Origin: Juglans regia
Taxonomy: Eukaryota > Streptophyta > Magnoliopsida > Fagales > Juglandaceae
Assembly: GCF_001411555.2 (NCBI RefSeq)
Contig: NC_049910.1
Span: forward strand, 28,863,150-28,927,149
Length of the DNA stretch: 64,000 nucleotides
Direction of reading: 5' to 3'
Part shown: one piece after another, positions 11,385 through 22,572 of the stretch
Layout: every line of letters begins with the position of its first letter
Numbering within the stretch: position 1 is the stretch's first letter
Position numbers and translations under genes: made by a program
The notes under the pieces: generated by a model
Told to the model about the DNA's origin: nothing
Seen by the model: only the letters and a program-made list of their open reading frames with translations
Database searches by the model: none

Positions 11385-14011
11385 TGTAAGGCCCAATTTT
11401 TCTTTTGTTTTTCTCTTTTTTTTGTCTGGCCCGGTTCTTGATCGAGGGCCCAGCCCTTTTCCTTGGAGGTGTGCGAACGACGCCATTTTGGGGGTAAGTA
11501 TCTTCTTCCTCAGCTCCCCGTTTCTTTCTCCCTCTCTTTCGCATTCGGTTTCATTTTTTGGTTTTCACCCGTGTCCCTCTCTCTCCCGTAACCCACTCCC
11601 CTTCCCAAGTTCCTCTCTTCTCTTCGATGGGTCTGTTTGTGAGTCCGAAATTCATGCCCTAATTTTCCTACACATTTTTCACTTTCGGTTTTTCCCTCAA
11701 AATCGGTTTCTCACTATGTCGCATCTCTCCATGCAGCAGATCACTGAGTTTCTCTCTCTCGCGTCCCTCTAGTTCTGCAGTTGGTGTTCTCTCTTCAAAC
11801 TCGGCTCTTCTGTCCCTCTTGCGCAGTGTTTCGTCTTCAGATATATCTCTCTCTCTTCTCTCTAGTCGACGCCTTCCTCTTATTTTGTTTCTCTATTTCA
11901 TGCGTTTTCGGCTTTGAATTTTCCAGGTGGTGCCGCTGTGTTTTTCCCCACTCCGAGCTCCCTCATTAGACGCTCACTCTCTTCCATTTCTCTTTGTTTC
12001 TCTTCCGTCTGCGAAGTGGTTAATCTCTTTGCTGTGGTGTTGACGTTGAGCTCTGTTGAACGGGTAAGGAAACCGTGTGCCGTTTTACATTGTTTTTCAT
12101 GGTGTAAATTAGTGGCTTTTAATTGTTTGATCGTTGGAAAAACTTCTACTGTTTACAATCGAATTTAAGGGCTTTGTAATCTGATGGTGTTTTGTTGTTG
12201 AAGAAGGATTATAAAGGGTGGCTTTTGGGTTTTGACGAGGTGGTGCGGGAGGAGTTTTGAAATTGTGTAACGTTGTTTTGGTTAAATTGTTGGGCTTGAC
12301 GTGGTTGTGTGGGAGGTGTTTTGTAACTGTTCAAGGTTGTGTTGGATGTTCTGAGTTTTGAATTATTTGGGTTGGATGTGCATTAAACCAAATGGATACT
12401 CGGAGTTGAATAGGTGCTTTTTTGTATGGTTCGGGTTTTTATACGACCGTTGAAGAGGAGGTTAAATTATTTGGAGTAATATTATGGTTGTTTTGGTTGA
12501 GTTGTAGGTGATTGCTTGGAGTTAGGGGCCTTTGAAGTGGGATTGATATTTTATTATTTGTGTTTGACGTTGACTTTGGTGAGTGTTTAGGATAATATCA
12601 AAGATTAGTACATAGTACTTTGGGTTGAAATGCGGGCTGTCCAATTTTATTATTTGGTTGTCTTAGTGAGTTGTTTTTGTTATTATATAGTTTGGGATTG
12701 TGGATTTTCAATTATTAGATGGAAGTTATGCCAATTGTCATTTAATACTCGGTGTATATATTTAGTTTCTATCAATAGGTGACGAGGTTTTTAGAGACCA
12801 TATTCAAGGCATAGATAATACGCTACAGGTGCCAGGTAAGTGGGGTTCCTATGCTAGGCTTTACACGAATTATTGGGACTGAGGTTGATTTGATGAAAAC
12901 TTTACATATTTTGTGATGAAATGAGAACTTGGGAAAAACCAACTTCAGTCGCTTATTTACAGTACTCTTGAAATCTATGCGAAAAAGGAAAAAATATTTT
13001 CTGAAAAAGAGCGATATTTGAGGATTCTGAAAAATTGTGCATTTATTTAGAAAGAGGCTCCGACTTTTGTTTTCAGTATAGAGAGAATGATCTAATTATG
13101 TTTTGGCACTCTGTTTTATTTTGATATGGCATTTGAAAACCTTTGGCATGGTGTACTGATTTTGTATCTGACTCTGTCTCTGCTCTATTATGCTCTGCTC
13201 TGTTTGGGTTGGTACCAACTTCTCTATCTCTGAGTGCACCCACTTTGGAAACAAAGTGGTTTTATTGTGGTCTTTCCTGTGTGCACACTCAGGGCTCCGA
13301 GAAGAATAAGGGAAAGATTTCACCTGTCTCTGTCCGGTTTGGCCACCGGGGAGAGCACAACCCTACCACGGGGGTGAAACATGGTCTCTGCTCTGTAAGA
13401 TGCTCTGTTTTGATTTGATGATGATGCTCAATTTATGTTATGCCAAAGTACTATAGTTTTTACTTGTCTTAAAATCATCGCTCTGTTACTTTTGAAAATA
13501 TGTTATGTTCTACATGATAACTTTGGAAAATATTTTGTTCTGCATGCTATACTTGGTAAATGCTCATATTTGCATGCTAGCATATGTCCTCTGCTTACTG
13601 AGTTGTGGATAACTCATCACCTATCATTATAATATTTTTCAGATGATGTGGAGAGTCCAACTGAGGACCTAGATTAGATTGGTGAGCATGGTTAAGCTGA
13701 GGAGAGGATGTTAGAAGAAGGATTTCTGATGTCCTTTAATTTTAATGTCTCTTAGATTTAATTTTGCCTTGGGTTTAGTAGGACTTATGAAATTATTAGT
13801 TTGATTTGTTATGACTACCGGGAGATTGTGGACTCCTTAGTTTATTTTGCTGCGGTAATGACTTTGTGGAGTTTTCAATGTGGTTATTTAGAATACATGA
13901 GATTGAGTTTTGCTAATAAAGTGTTTGAAGTTTTATTTTAGTTGTGTTGGAAAACATGTTCTTAGGTGACAGATAGTAATTCTCCAGGCCACCCGGGTTT
14001 GGGGCGTTACA
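11385..14011 (+). repeat. 3' LTR of Tekay copy A
   Basis: 2627 bp, TGTAAGG...GCGTTACA, followed by the CTTTT target duplication. It aligns throughout with the 5' LTR but with visible substitutions and several indels. It differs more from the 5' LTR than the two 5' LTRs of copies A and B differ from each other. Confidence 0.93.
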
Positions 14012-14016
14012 CTTTT

Positions 14017-17000
14017 CATTTTCTTTCTAGGATATAAAATTTGAAACCTGCTTTGTAAATTAAAATAAAGTGTGTAGCAGAATTCATTTAACTGAATTAC
14101 AAAGTCATTTTAGACAATGTGATTTCATACATTTATTAGAAGCTGCCTAGGCTACTGCCAACATTTTCTTGGGCCATGTCTATGTAGATGTTTCGTCCTC
14201 ATTTCATTTATGGTGGGACACACATAAAAATAAAATGAGTCGAATACTCAATAAACATTACTTCATACTGTAAAAATATACTATCATAAGTTTTCATTCA
14301 TGCATTTTTCATTCATCTACATATATTACATAAAACATTTTATTTCTTTGAAAACATTACAAGGTGTGGTTTCTCTTTAAACATATTTTCATTTCCCTTT
14401 AAACATATTTTCATTCCTCATAAAACGTTTCTCGTCTTGTACATTCATTCATAAAGAATTAAAACGTTTCATACATCCAATTACTCTTATTACTTTTCCT
14501 CTAGCCGGTACACACCATTATATCCCATGCGTTGGAGTTAGGGGTCTTTTGGACCCGATTCCTCCGTGGTCGTGGGTTTGAATCCCTTAGTCGGGGGATA
14601 GCATTAGGTGCACTACTAATACTACTTACCCAACATTCCAATCTGTCCCTCCTTTGGTACCATCATTCATTCAGTCATGACCGTTACATAGCTTCATACA
14701 TTATAACATTGATTCATTTTCTTTCCTTTCATTCATTCCTTTCAGTCCTTTCCTTTTCATTCCTTCCATTCATCAGTCCATTTCATTTCATAAAACATCA
14801 TTTCATAACATATAATGTAAACATCATCATTTCATTTTATGGAACATAAAGACCATAAGTACCACCTCTAACATTCATTCACATGCATATAACTATTTTT
14901 GGGATACATAAAAAAGGGCTGCCAAAGAAGGACATTACATACATATACTTTTAAACATTAGTACCTTAGCATACTTTCATAAAACATCGATTCATTTCTA
15001 CGAAAATATTTTCCTTTTCTTTCATTGCACAAAGAGAACATTTTATTTATAAAAGCATTTCATTTTAGATTTCTAAAGAAAAACATTTCATTTTCATTTT
15101 CATAAAATTTAGAAAACTCTAGAAGAGTATGAACATAATACTTACTTGGGCTCCATACTATTTTCATTTCATACAGTCCATTCTTGTGCATGCCAAATGG
15201 CAACCTACATGCATACATAACCTTAATGTCATATTCATTCCATTTACATAATAACATTAAACTTGGAACTTGCATAATACAACTATTCCTAACTCTTAGT
15301 GCATTCTCTTCCACATGGCCTTAACCTCCAATTGGTTCTTTACTTAAACTTTCTCCACTTAGACTAGTTCATTGTTCAAATAATCTCCATCAACTATTTA
15401 CTCATATATTACTTCATGACCTTCCTAATTGTACAAACTTATGGCTATAGGTATTCATAATATCCATTTCATTTCACTCATACAAGTCATCATTCAATCC
15501 TTGAAGCATAACTATTTTCATAAATCCTAAGTCTAGACTATGAACCTAAAAGCCTAACTTCATTTCTAACTAATAAAGTGAGCTCCTATGCTTCACTTAA
15601 TCTCTAAAGCATCACTCAACAAACCTACAACTTAATCCCGTTTCACCACGAAAGCCAAAATGCAAACTACAATATGATACAATTCCTCAAACAATACTCT
15701 TCCTCCATTCACTTCCTCTCATACACACCTATAACACAATCCGAAATCAGTGTACATATACAATCCACCAACACACATGTACCATACACCTTTATCACCT
15801 AAGATCAACATGCAATCCATTTAAGTATCCACTTGTTCTTACAAGCCCCATTCATACATTCAAGGTATAAAAGCTGTCCAATATGTGTAACCAATCAAAT
15901 TACACATCTACCCTACCCTCTTAATCACCTAAGATTAACAAACAATTCATTTAAAGCACTCATTGGTTTTTACAAGCTTCACCCACATATAGCATACATA
16001 ATAAATAAATTTCTATCCAACCCTCCCTTTAAATCAATTTAAGCTCACTACACAGTCCATTGGCGTCATACATAGCACGACAATACACCGAGACAACACA
16101 TAATATAAATCTATCCAAAAGCATACCATCCACACCTTGCAATCCAAACCAACACATCCAATACATGAAATATACCCATACAATTTGTACACCTATACCA
16201 CACATTCACAAAGCTTTACAAGCTTCATACACATACCACACATTTAATACAAGCTTCTTTAGTCAACCTAATACATCACTCTTTATAATTTATCATAGTC
16301 AACACATTAAGTATACAAAATCTGTCCAATTAAAAACCAACCTCATTATCATGCTTTTTAAACTTCACTACAACTTCATCATTTAATCCCAACACTTCAA
16401 GACATGCCACCTCAATCCAACTTCATACATTAACATCAAACATCTCAATACAATGCATTTAGATAGCATAATCCACAATCAAGCATAACCATACAATTAC
16501 AAACCACTCTCATACTCAACATCCAATGCAAGTGAACTGAAATGTTAAATATTAAATTTGTCCATACATTCAACCGACACAAAGATACACATACTCCATC
16601 CATCTATCACTTGAGCTCAACACAAATCCATCACATAACCAAATAGTCATATAAACTTCACATTACATTCAATGTGCATGAAATCAATCGACCCAACCTT
16701 CACAAACACTTTACTCAATTTAGAAGCATCTTGGTAACACATATACATTCCTAAACTACCATCCAATACAAAGACACAGTCCATAACAAGCTCCCAATCA
16801 AATACATCACTTCCTCATAGTTTATTGAAACCAACATGTTCAGTATATAAAATCTTTATTTACCATTCATTCACCAACTCAAACAAAATCGCTAAACTGT
16901 GCAAGCTTCATTCATACAATACATTCAGTTTATAAAATATTTTCCAACCACTAATACCAACATACAAATGATCATTCAAGCTTCCTACACCGACAACATT

Positions 17001-18933
17001 CCCAACACTTCACATGGCATCCATTTCACAAACTACAGAACCATCCCTTCACTTCACATAGCACGACACATCACAATTACACATTCATCACATATTCTCA
17101 ATCATCACAATCAATACAATCAATATATATATATATATATATAAATATAATTATGCCCATACCATCAATTTCTTCCACATATAAACTCAATATACAACAA
17201 CCTACCAATATACAAAACTTTGCTAACTCAACTGCAAACTTCCTTTGTCCATGAAATCAACACCATATCATGCAACTACACACACATATAATTAAACCCA
17301 TTATCCATTTAAACTCAACATACAACAAAAAAACACCAAAAACACATACTAAATCCATGGTCCGTTCAAACTCCACACTCAACAAACCCACACAACCCCC
17401 TACTTCATAATCTCCATGCTTCACCTACAACTCCATTTCAATCCCAACCACATCTCACTTCTTCCAAGTCTACCATAATCAACACGATCAATATATATAT
17501 AGAAAATCTGTCCAATTAACACAACACCATTTCAACTTCACAAACATAATATTTCACGATATAAGGAGATAGGAATCATACCACAAATTAGGGGCTGAAG
17601 TTGGTGCTTGCCGCTTAAGGCTGTACCAAAATAGATGGGCTATGTGACTCGAGTGGTTGAGCATGGAGGTTTGATGTTCTATTTTCGGTGTAGGGGCAGT
17701 GATGGTGGCTCTAAGTTTGGCTTAAAGTGGTGGATGGCACTATTGGTAGGGTGGTTCATAGTTGAGTATGGGTGAGCTTCAGCTTTTGGGTGGAAAACGA
17801 CAGTGGAGACTTGTTGTAACAATGGGACCGCTATATTGAAATGTAGGGGAGCCCATGGTGGTTTGTGGCTAGGTTTCGTGGTGGTGGCTGGTCGAGGACA
17901 GTGAAGAGAGAGAGACATAGTTGGCCTTGTAGTGTGGTTGTGTAGTAATGAGGGAGGCAGAGGAGGGTATTGGGCTAGGCATGGAGGAGTTAGGTTGTTG
18001 GCATGAGGGAGGAGTTGAGAAAGATTTTGATGAGGGGAGAAACATAGATGATTGGGCTTGCGACAACGAACGGTGGCAAAGAGGGGAGAACCTAAGAAAC
18101 AAAGAGGGAGCAACGTGCGGATGGGTGTGGGTTGTTAGACGTGCAGTGGCACCACGACGGGAAGTAGTGGCCCACGGTGATGCTTTATTGAGATGTTGGC
18201 TGAGCTACGGTGGTGAGCGGTGGATGGTAACAAAACAGAGGGATCGAGAGGAAAATGTAGGGAGAGAGAGAGGATTTGAGCATCAGGGTGAGAGGGAGGA
18301 GAGGTTATCACTGACGAGGCGCGACGGTGGCTGGGACGACATTGCTGGCTTGTTGGGGGGCGACAAGAAAATAAGAAGAGGAAGAAAAGGGAAATTAGAG
18401 GGTTTTGTTTAGAAAACTACCTAGCCCTACAACTTGGAGTTCCTACCTTTAATCCAAGAATAGAGATTAAATGTTATGAAAATGAAAATAACTAAACAAA
18501 AGTAGAGAAATGAAAACAAAATGGAATGAGACTATATTTAAAAGTCAACTTTGTTTTATTGATCGAAAAAAATAAAATGATGAGTTTTAGTAAATATTTT
18601 TAAGAGAAATAAATCCATCAAAATAAATAGAGTTTTTAACATAATTTAAATGATGAATATTAAATACTATTTCTAAGAAAATAAAATCTTTTAAATAAAG
18701 ATGATTTTCTAAAACTATATTATTTTCGAGAATCCAAACATTAAAGAGGAAGACTTAAAAACTTAAGTTTGGTCCAACAACACTAAAAATATCCCATTTA
18801 AATAATTCTGGACTTTTAAAATATTTGGTTTGATATAATAATCATCTGCAAAATTAAAAATCAGAATTCGAGATTAAAGACATTTAGGCGAGGCTCATGA
18901 CCAACCCGAGAGAAAAAGGAGTGGTTCGTCACA
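14017..18933 (-). repeat. Retroelement-derived non-coding DNA, probable reverse-oriented LTR
   Basis: No supportable gene in 4.9 kb. The plus strand is rich in A, C and T (CATTCATT, ACATACA) to about 17.57 kb, then becomes G-rich (17600-18410). On the minus strand this reads as an LTR-like order: a start TGTGACGAACC at 18933, then a CT-rich block, then AT-rich DNA. That resembles the arrangement of the Tekay LTRs nearby, but the sequence differs. The frames at 17679-18412 on both strands are composition artefacts. The lower boundary was not found. An (AT)n run is at 17123-17143. Confidence 0.35.
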
Positions 18934-18949
18934 ATTTTGTACTATGACC

Positions 18950-19989
18950 CTAACTTAGAAGGGCCTTAGAGTTTTATTAGTCTCATAGCATTTTCATATC
19001 CAATTATTGGATTATATATTATATTTGAATTTCACGTTCACTATCTACTGTTGAAACATGACTTCATTTGTACGAATGCGTACGACATTTTATGTTCAGA
19101 ACAACTTAGTTGCTATTTGAACTGTATAACATTAACATAGGATGTTTGAATGGTTACGATATTACTGTGAACTACAAGTCTTCATCCCATTCGAATGCGT
19201 TCCTTTTTTTATTTGTACGAACCCACTTTTATTCGAACGTAAATATTTCAACCGAAATAATGTTCAAATCATAACATAAATTGTTTGAACCACATAAGGT
19301 TCAATATTTGAAAGGATCAAATCCATCTTCGAATGCTCATCCAAACGGGTATAACAAAGCATTTGAATGCTAATCACTCATATTTGAACAGCATAGCATT
19401 ACTCAATTATGCTCGAACGAAAAGGCAATACATCCGAACCATTTACGATCACATCGTTCTAACGATTATAACTCTTATTCGAACTTCGTTTGAATTAGGA
19501 CTTTTCTTTTTTGAAGAATTCAAGTTACCATTTGAACTGTATTGCACACCATCGAACCATATACGGTCTCGACATTTGAACAGAAGTCAATCTTTTTTGA
19601 ATAGGCTTGTCTTCAATATTCAAACAACCTCGCATCCCTTTCAACCCATTCCAGCGTGACTAAAGTGTTTGAATACTAGCCGCATATCGTAACAGTTTGA
19701 ACAATATTCTATATATGTTCGAATGAAAGTTGGTTATTCGAATGTTTTTTAGGGACGAAATGACTTCATCCCAAAATTTTTTTCCGTTAAAACGAACTTA
19801 GAATGGGTCTGAGAAATTTTATCCCAAAAGATATTTTTCGGGACGATTTTTTCTCGCCCCAGATTGTCTTTTGGGATAGACCTCTTAGGACGAATTTTCA
19901 TCCCTAATTGTCTTCAGGGACAAAATCCCACTCTTTTGGGACCAAAATTTTCAACACAAAAGAGGGTTTATTTGATTTATGTTGTAGTG
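18950..19989. mobile_element. Right end of a truncated CACTA transposon
   Basis: The block ends TTATGTTGTAGTG at 19989, the complement of CACTACAACATAA, a CACTA terminus. Just inside it are paired GGGACGAA and TTCGTCCC-type words (19750-19930). Further in are many TTCGAAC, ATTCGAAC and TTTGAAC words (19060-19745), typical subterminal repeats. No matching left end or transposase was found upstream, so the left part is lost or lies elsewhere. Confidence 0.6.
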
Positions 19990-20052
19990 AATACATTGGA
20001 GATCATTGGAGGCAGTACTTAGGATGAAGATTGGACAGCATCATGAAGAAGA
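19990..20052. other. 63-bp spacer between two CACTA ends
   Basis: Only 63 bases of other DNA separate the end of one CACTA element from the start of the next. It continues across the second element's AGA target duplication into DNA at 32829. No feature was recognised. Confidence 0.6.
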
Positions 20053-20240
20053 CACTACAACAGAATGTGTATTTTGTGACAGATGAAACTGTCACAAAAA
20101 AATGGCAAACCGTCACTAAACATATTTGGTGACGGTTTGAAACCGTCACCATGACCGTCACGTAAAGTGCGTCACAGAAAACATTTGGTGACGGTTTACT
20201 GTTCAACCGTCACAAAAAATATTTTTAGTGACGGTTGGAA
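20053..20240. repeat. Left terminal block of the CACTA element
   Basis: The 14-bp terminus is followed by repeated GTGACGGTT and AACCGTCAC words, including a near-perfect palindrome at 20128-20150. The right end (32720-32828) carries the same words in mirror order, so the inverted repeat extends imperfectly for about 100 bases. It is a likely transposase-binding region. Confidence 0.75.
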
Positions 20241-20650
20241 GTGTTCCGTTCGGTAGAACGTTCGAACGTTCCTTTTTTTGTGACGGTTATGAACTGTCAC
20301 AGAAAATCACGTTCGGACGTAAAATTAAACGTTCGAACGTTATACCCGACCCGATTGGCGTTCGAATGAGAGAAGTTGACGTTTGTTGTATATCGTTTGA
20401 ACGTATCATATTTACGTTCGCATGTTAATGCGTCCGAACGTTAATTACAATAAACGTTCGAATATTTGTTCAAACGTAAACGTATATGTTCAAACGTAGC
20501 GCGTTTAATGTTCGGACGTTATTTCGAATGTAAACGAAGGAGCGTCCGAATGCAAGTTCTTTGTTCGAACGTTAGTCGGTTTAACGTTCGAACGTTTGTT
20601 ACAGTGTGAACCAACGTTCGAACGATTTTTATTTATATTCGAACGTACAG
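20240..20650. repeat. Left subterminal CGTTCGAACG array
   Basis: Many copies of the palindrome CGTTCGAACG and variants (ACGTTCGGACG, GTCCGAACG, GTTCAAACG) in both orientations, often 15-40 bases apart. In En/Spm, TnpA binds repeated subterminal motifs, so these are the likely binding sites of the tnpA-like protein encoded next to them. The motif holds CpG sites, which would be methylation targets. Confidence 0.75.
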
Positions 20651-20785
20651 ATCAGAAATACTAATTTCATAAAATTTAAAAACAAAATACCAATAGTATC
20701 ATATTACATACCCAATTAACAAGTAACAATGTCTTATAAAAGTACAAAATTAGATATTAAAACTAGTCAGAAATATTGATAAAAT

Positions 20786-22471
20786 TTATTTCTTCTTTTT
20801 CCCTCGCCCACGGGGATTCTGTTGCAACGACATAACACGCTCCATTTGCACCATCATCTCTCGTTGCACTTGCTCTTGCACTTCACTGCGTATTCTTTCC
20901 TCCTGGTCTCTCTGTTGGTCCTGCAAACGCGTCTCTAAATGAGACTGTCGTTCTAAGAGAGACTCTAACTCTTGCTGTCTCGACCTCATATACTCATTCT
21001 CACGCCGTGCAGCTTCTAAATCTGCTGTAAGATTATTAATTTGTGAAGCCGATGAGGTTGAGGAGGATGAACATTTATGCTTGATAGATCGTCCCAAACC
21101 TCTTGCCATACTAGACTGCGGCCCGAGCACTTGGGTGAATATGTCTATGTCACTAGGAGAGGATTCCGCAGAAGTCGACTGCATCTCCAACATTTTGTTC
21201 TGCAATTTAAAAGGTAATGATCGTAAATAATTAGTAACGTATTAAAAGAAATAGAAATAAGAAATAAACTATTAAAATGTTCTATAAAAAATTTATTTAA
21301 CAAAATTAACACTGCTTACATAATTATCTGCAGCGACAGGATCCATCCACTCACTATGCTCATTAGTGTGAGCAGCAGCATAGACATGAATGAGGGAAAA
21401 GTTTTCAGGATCATCACGTTTCTAACAAAGCGACAATATTAGCAATTTTAAAAAGATAATGTTAGTACTTATCAGAAAGAATATCAGGAAAATAAATGAA
21501 TTCTATAATTTTTTAATTACCATTTTTTCAGCAAGACGGTGGAATGACCTTGAACCGGCACGATGGTGGACAGTCAGAACGGATCTATTCTGTGCATTTG
21601 TAGAACTCAAGTGCTACAAAATATATTAAAAATGTTAATTGTAATATGTATACATATAATGTATAAAACGAATATGAATGTAAATAATTAAAAGATATAA
21701 ATGTAAAATACCTGATAATCTGGAGATGCGAAAAGATCACAACACTTTCTCCAATCATCTAACTTCATCTGCTGAAAAGGAGACTGCGCAGCCTCTTCCA
21801 ACGTCTCAAACTTCTTGAAGTGGTCATGACATCGTCCTTTGTGACGTCGGAATAGTGTAGCCATCAACTCATTCACGGTTCTCAAATCCTCGCTACGGCC
21901 AAAGTCGAGGTCGAATTCATCCTAACAAGGGAATCAGGTAAAAAATATAATATATTAATCTAAGTGAAAAAAATGTACTGAAAAGTAAACTCACCAGCAC
22001 ACGACTTCGAATGTGCTCCTTAATCTCATTCGGAACATCTCGCCATGAGCGCACATAAAATGGAGCATAAGCTCGAACTACTGTGCCAATATAGGAGGAA
22101 AGCGCTGCTGCACTATCATCCACTCCTCCAGTGGAATTATCAGGAATTGTGACCTTCAGTTTACCGTGCCTTCTATTTTTTTCAAGAGAGATTCCACGTG
22201 TATAGCCACGACCGCGACGTGCAGATGCATCAACTACATGATAATAATAGATATACTATAATTATAATTATATAGTTATTGAGAAAAAATTATTAACTAT
22301 ATATATAATTATCAACGACAATATTTCCTTACTGGTAGGTGTCGACTGGCTGTTGTTCTCTTCTGTGTTAGCTTGATCTTCAGGAACGGATTCCTCGAGT
22401 GGGGAGTCCTCAATGGATTCAGGACTTGGACTTGGCGGAGGCACATTTCTTCGTTGTCGTTTTGGCGGCAT
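20786..22471 (-). CDS. tnpA-like CACTA protein (Transposase_24 family), intact
   Basis: Six exons with GT-AG introns: 22471-22333, 22233-21995, 21921-21712, 21613-21521, 21421-21320 and 21199-20786. They splice in frame to 398 residues plus stop. The N-terminus is acidic and Pro/Ser-rich (MPPKRQRRNVPPPSPSPES). The middle matches the plant En/Spm Transposase_24 domain: RRHKGRCHDHFKKF, DDWRKCCDLFASPDYQ, NRSVLTVHHRAGSRSFHRLAEK, HTNEHSEWMDPVAADNY. The C-terminus is a Glu/Gln/Arg-rich coiled coil (ENEYMRSRQQELESLLERQ) ending in basic GRGKKKK. By analogy with TnpA it would bind the subterminal palindromes and bring the ends together in the nucleus. The start is the first ATG of exon 1. The function is inferred from the family. 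Confidence 0.85.
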
Positions 22472-22572
22472 TCTTTAAAATAATTAATTATATCAAAGAA
22501 AATTAATTAGAAGAAATTATGAAAATTTAAGATATTTTATAGTCACCTATATAAATAAAATATTTAGTACTT

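Larger units (their letters stand above)
3774..14011 (+). mobile_element. Complete Ty3/gypsy Tekay-type retrotransposon (copy A)
   Basis: The element is flanked by identical 5-bp duplications, CTTTT at 3769-3773 and at 14012-14016. It begins TGTAAGG and ends GCGTTACA. Order: 5' LTR 3774-6408, primer-binding site, gag, protease, reverse transcriptase, RNase H, integrase with chromodomain-like tail, polypurine tract, 3' LTR 11385-14011. Integrase after reverse transcriptase defines Ty3/gypsy. LTR length, the RT and IN motifs and the C-terminal chromodomain-like tail point to the Tekay (Del) chromovirus clade. Gag-pol carries several stops, frameshifts and a deletion, so the copy cannot be autonomous. 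The 5' and 3' LTRs have diverged by substitutions and indels, so it is not recent. Confidence 0.95.

Noticed and set aside
17679..18412. Overlapping frames of 144 and 154 codons on opposite strands
   Set aside because: Both arise from a G-rich stretch without stops. No recognisable domain, and codon content follows composition.
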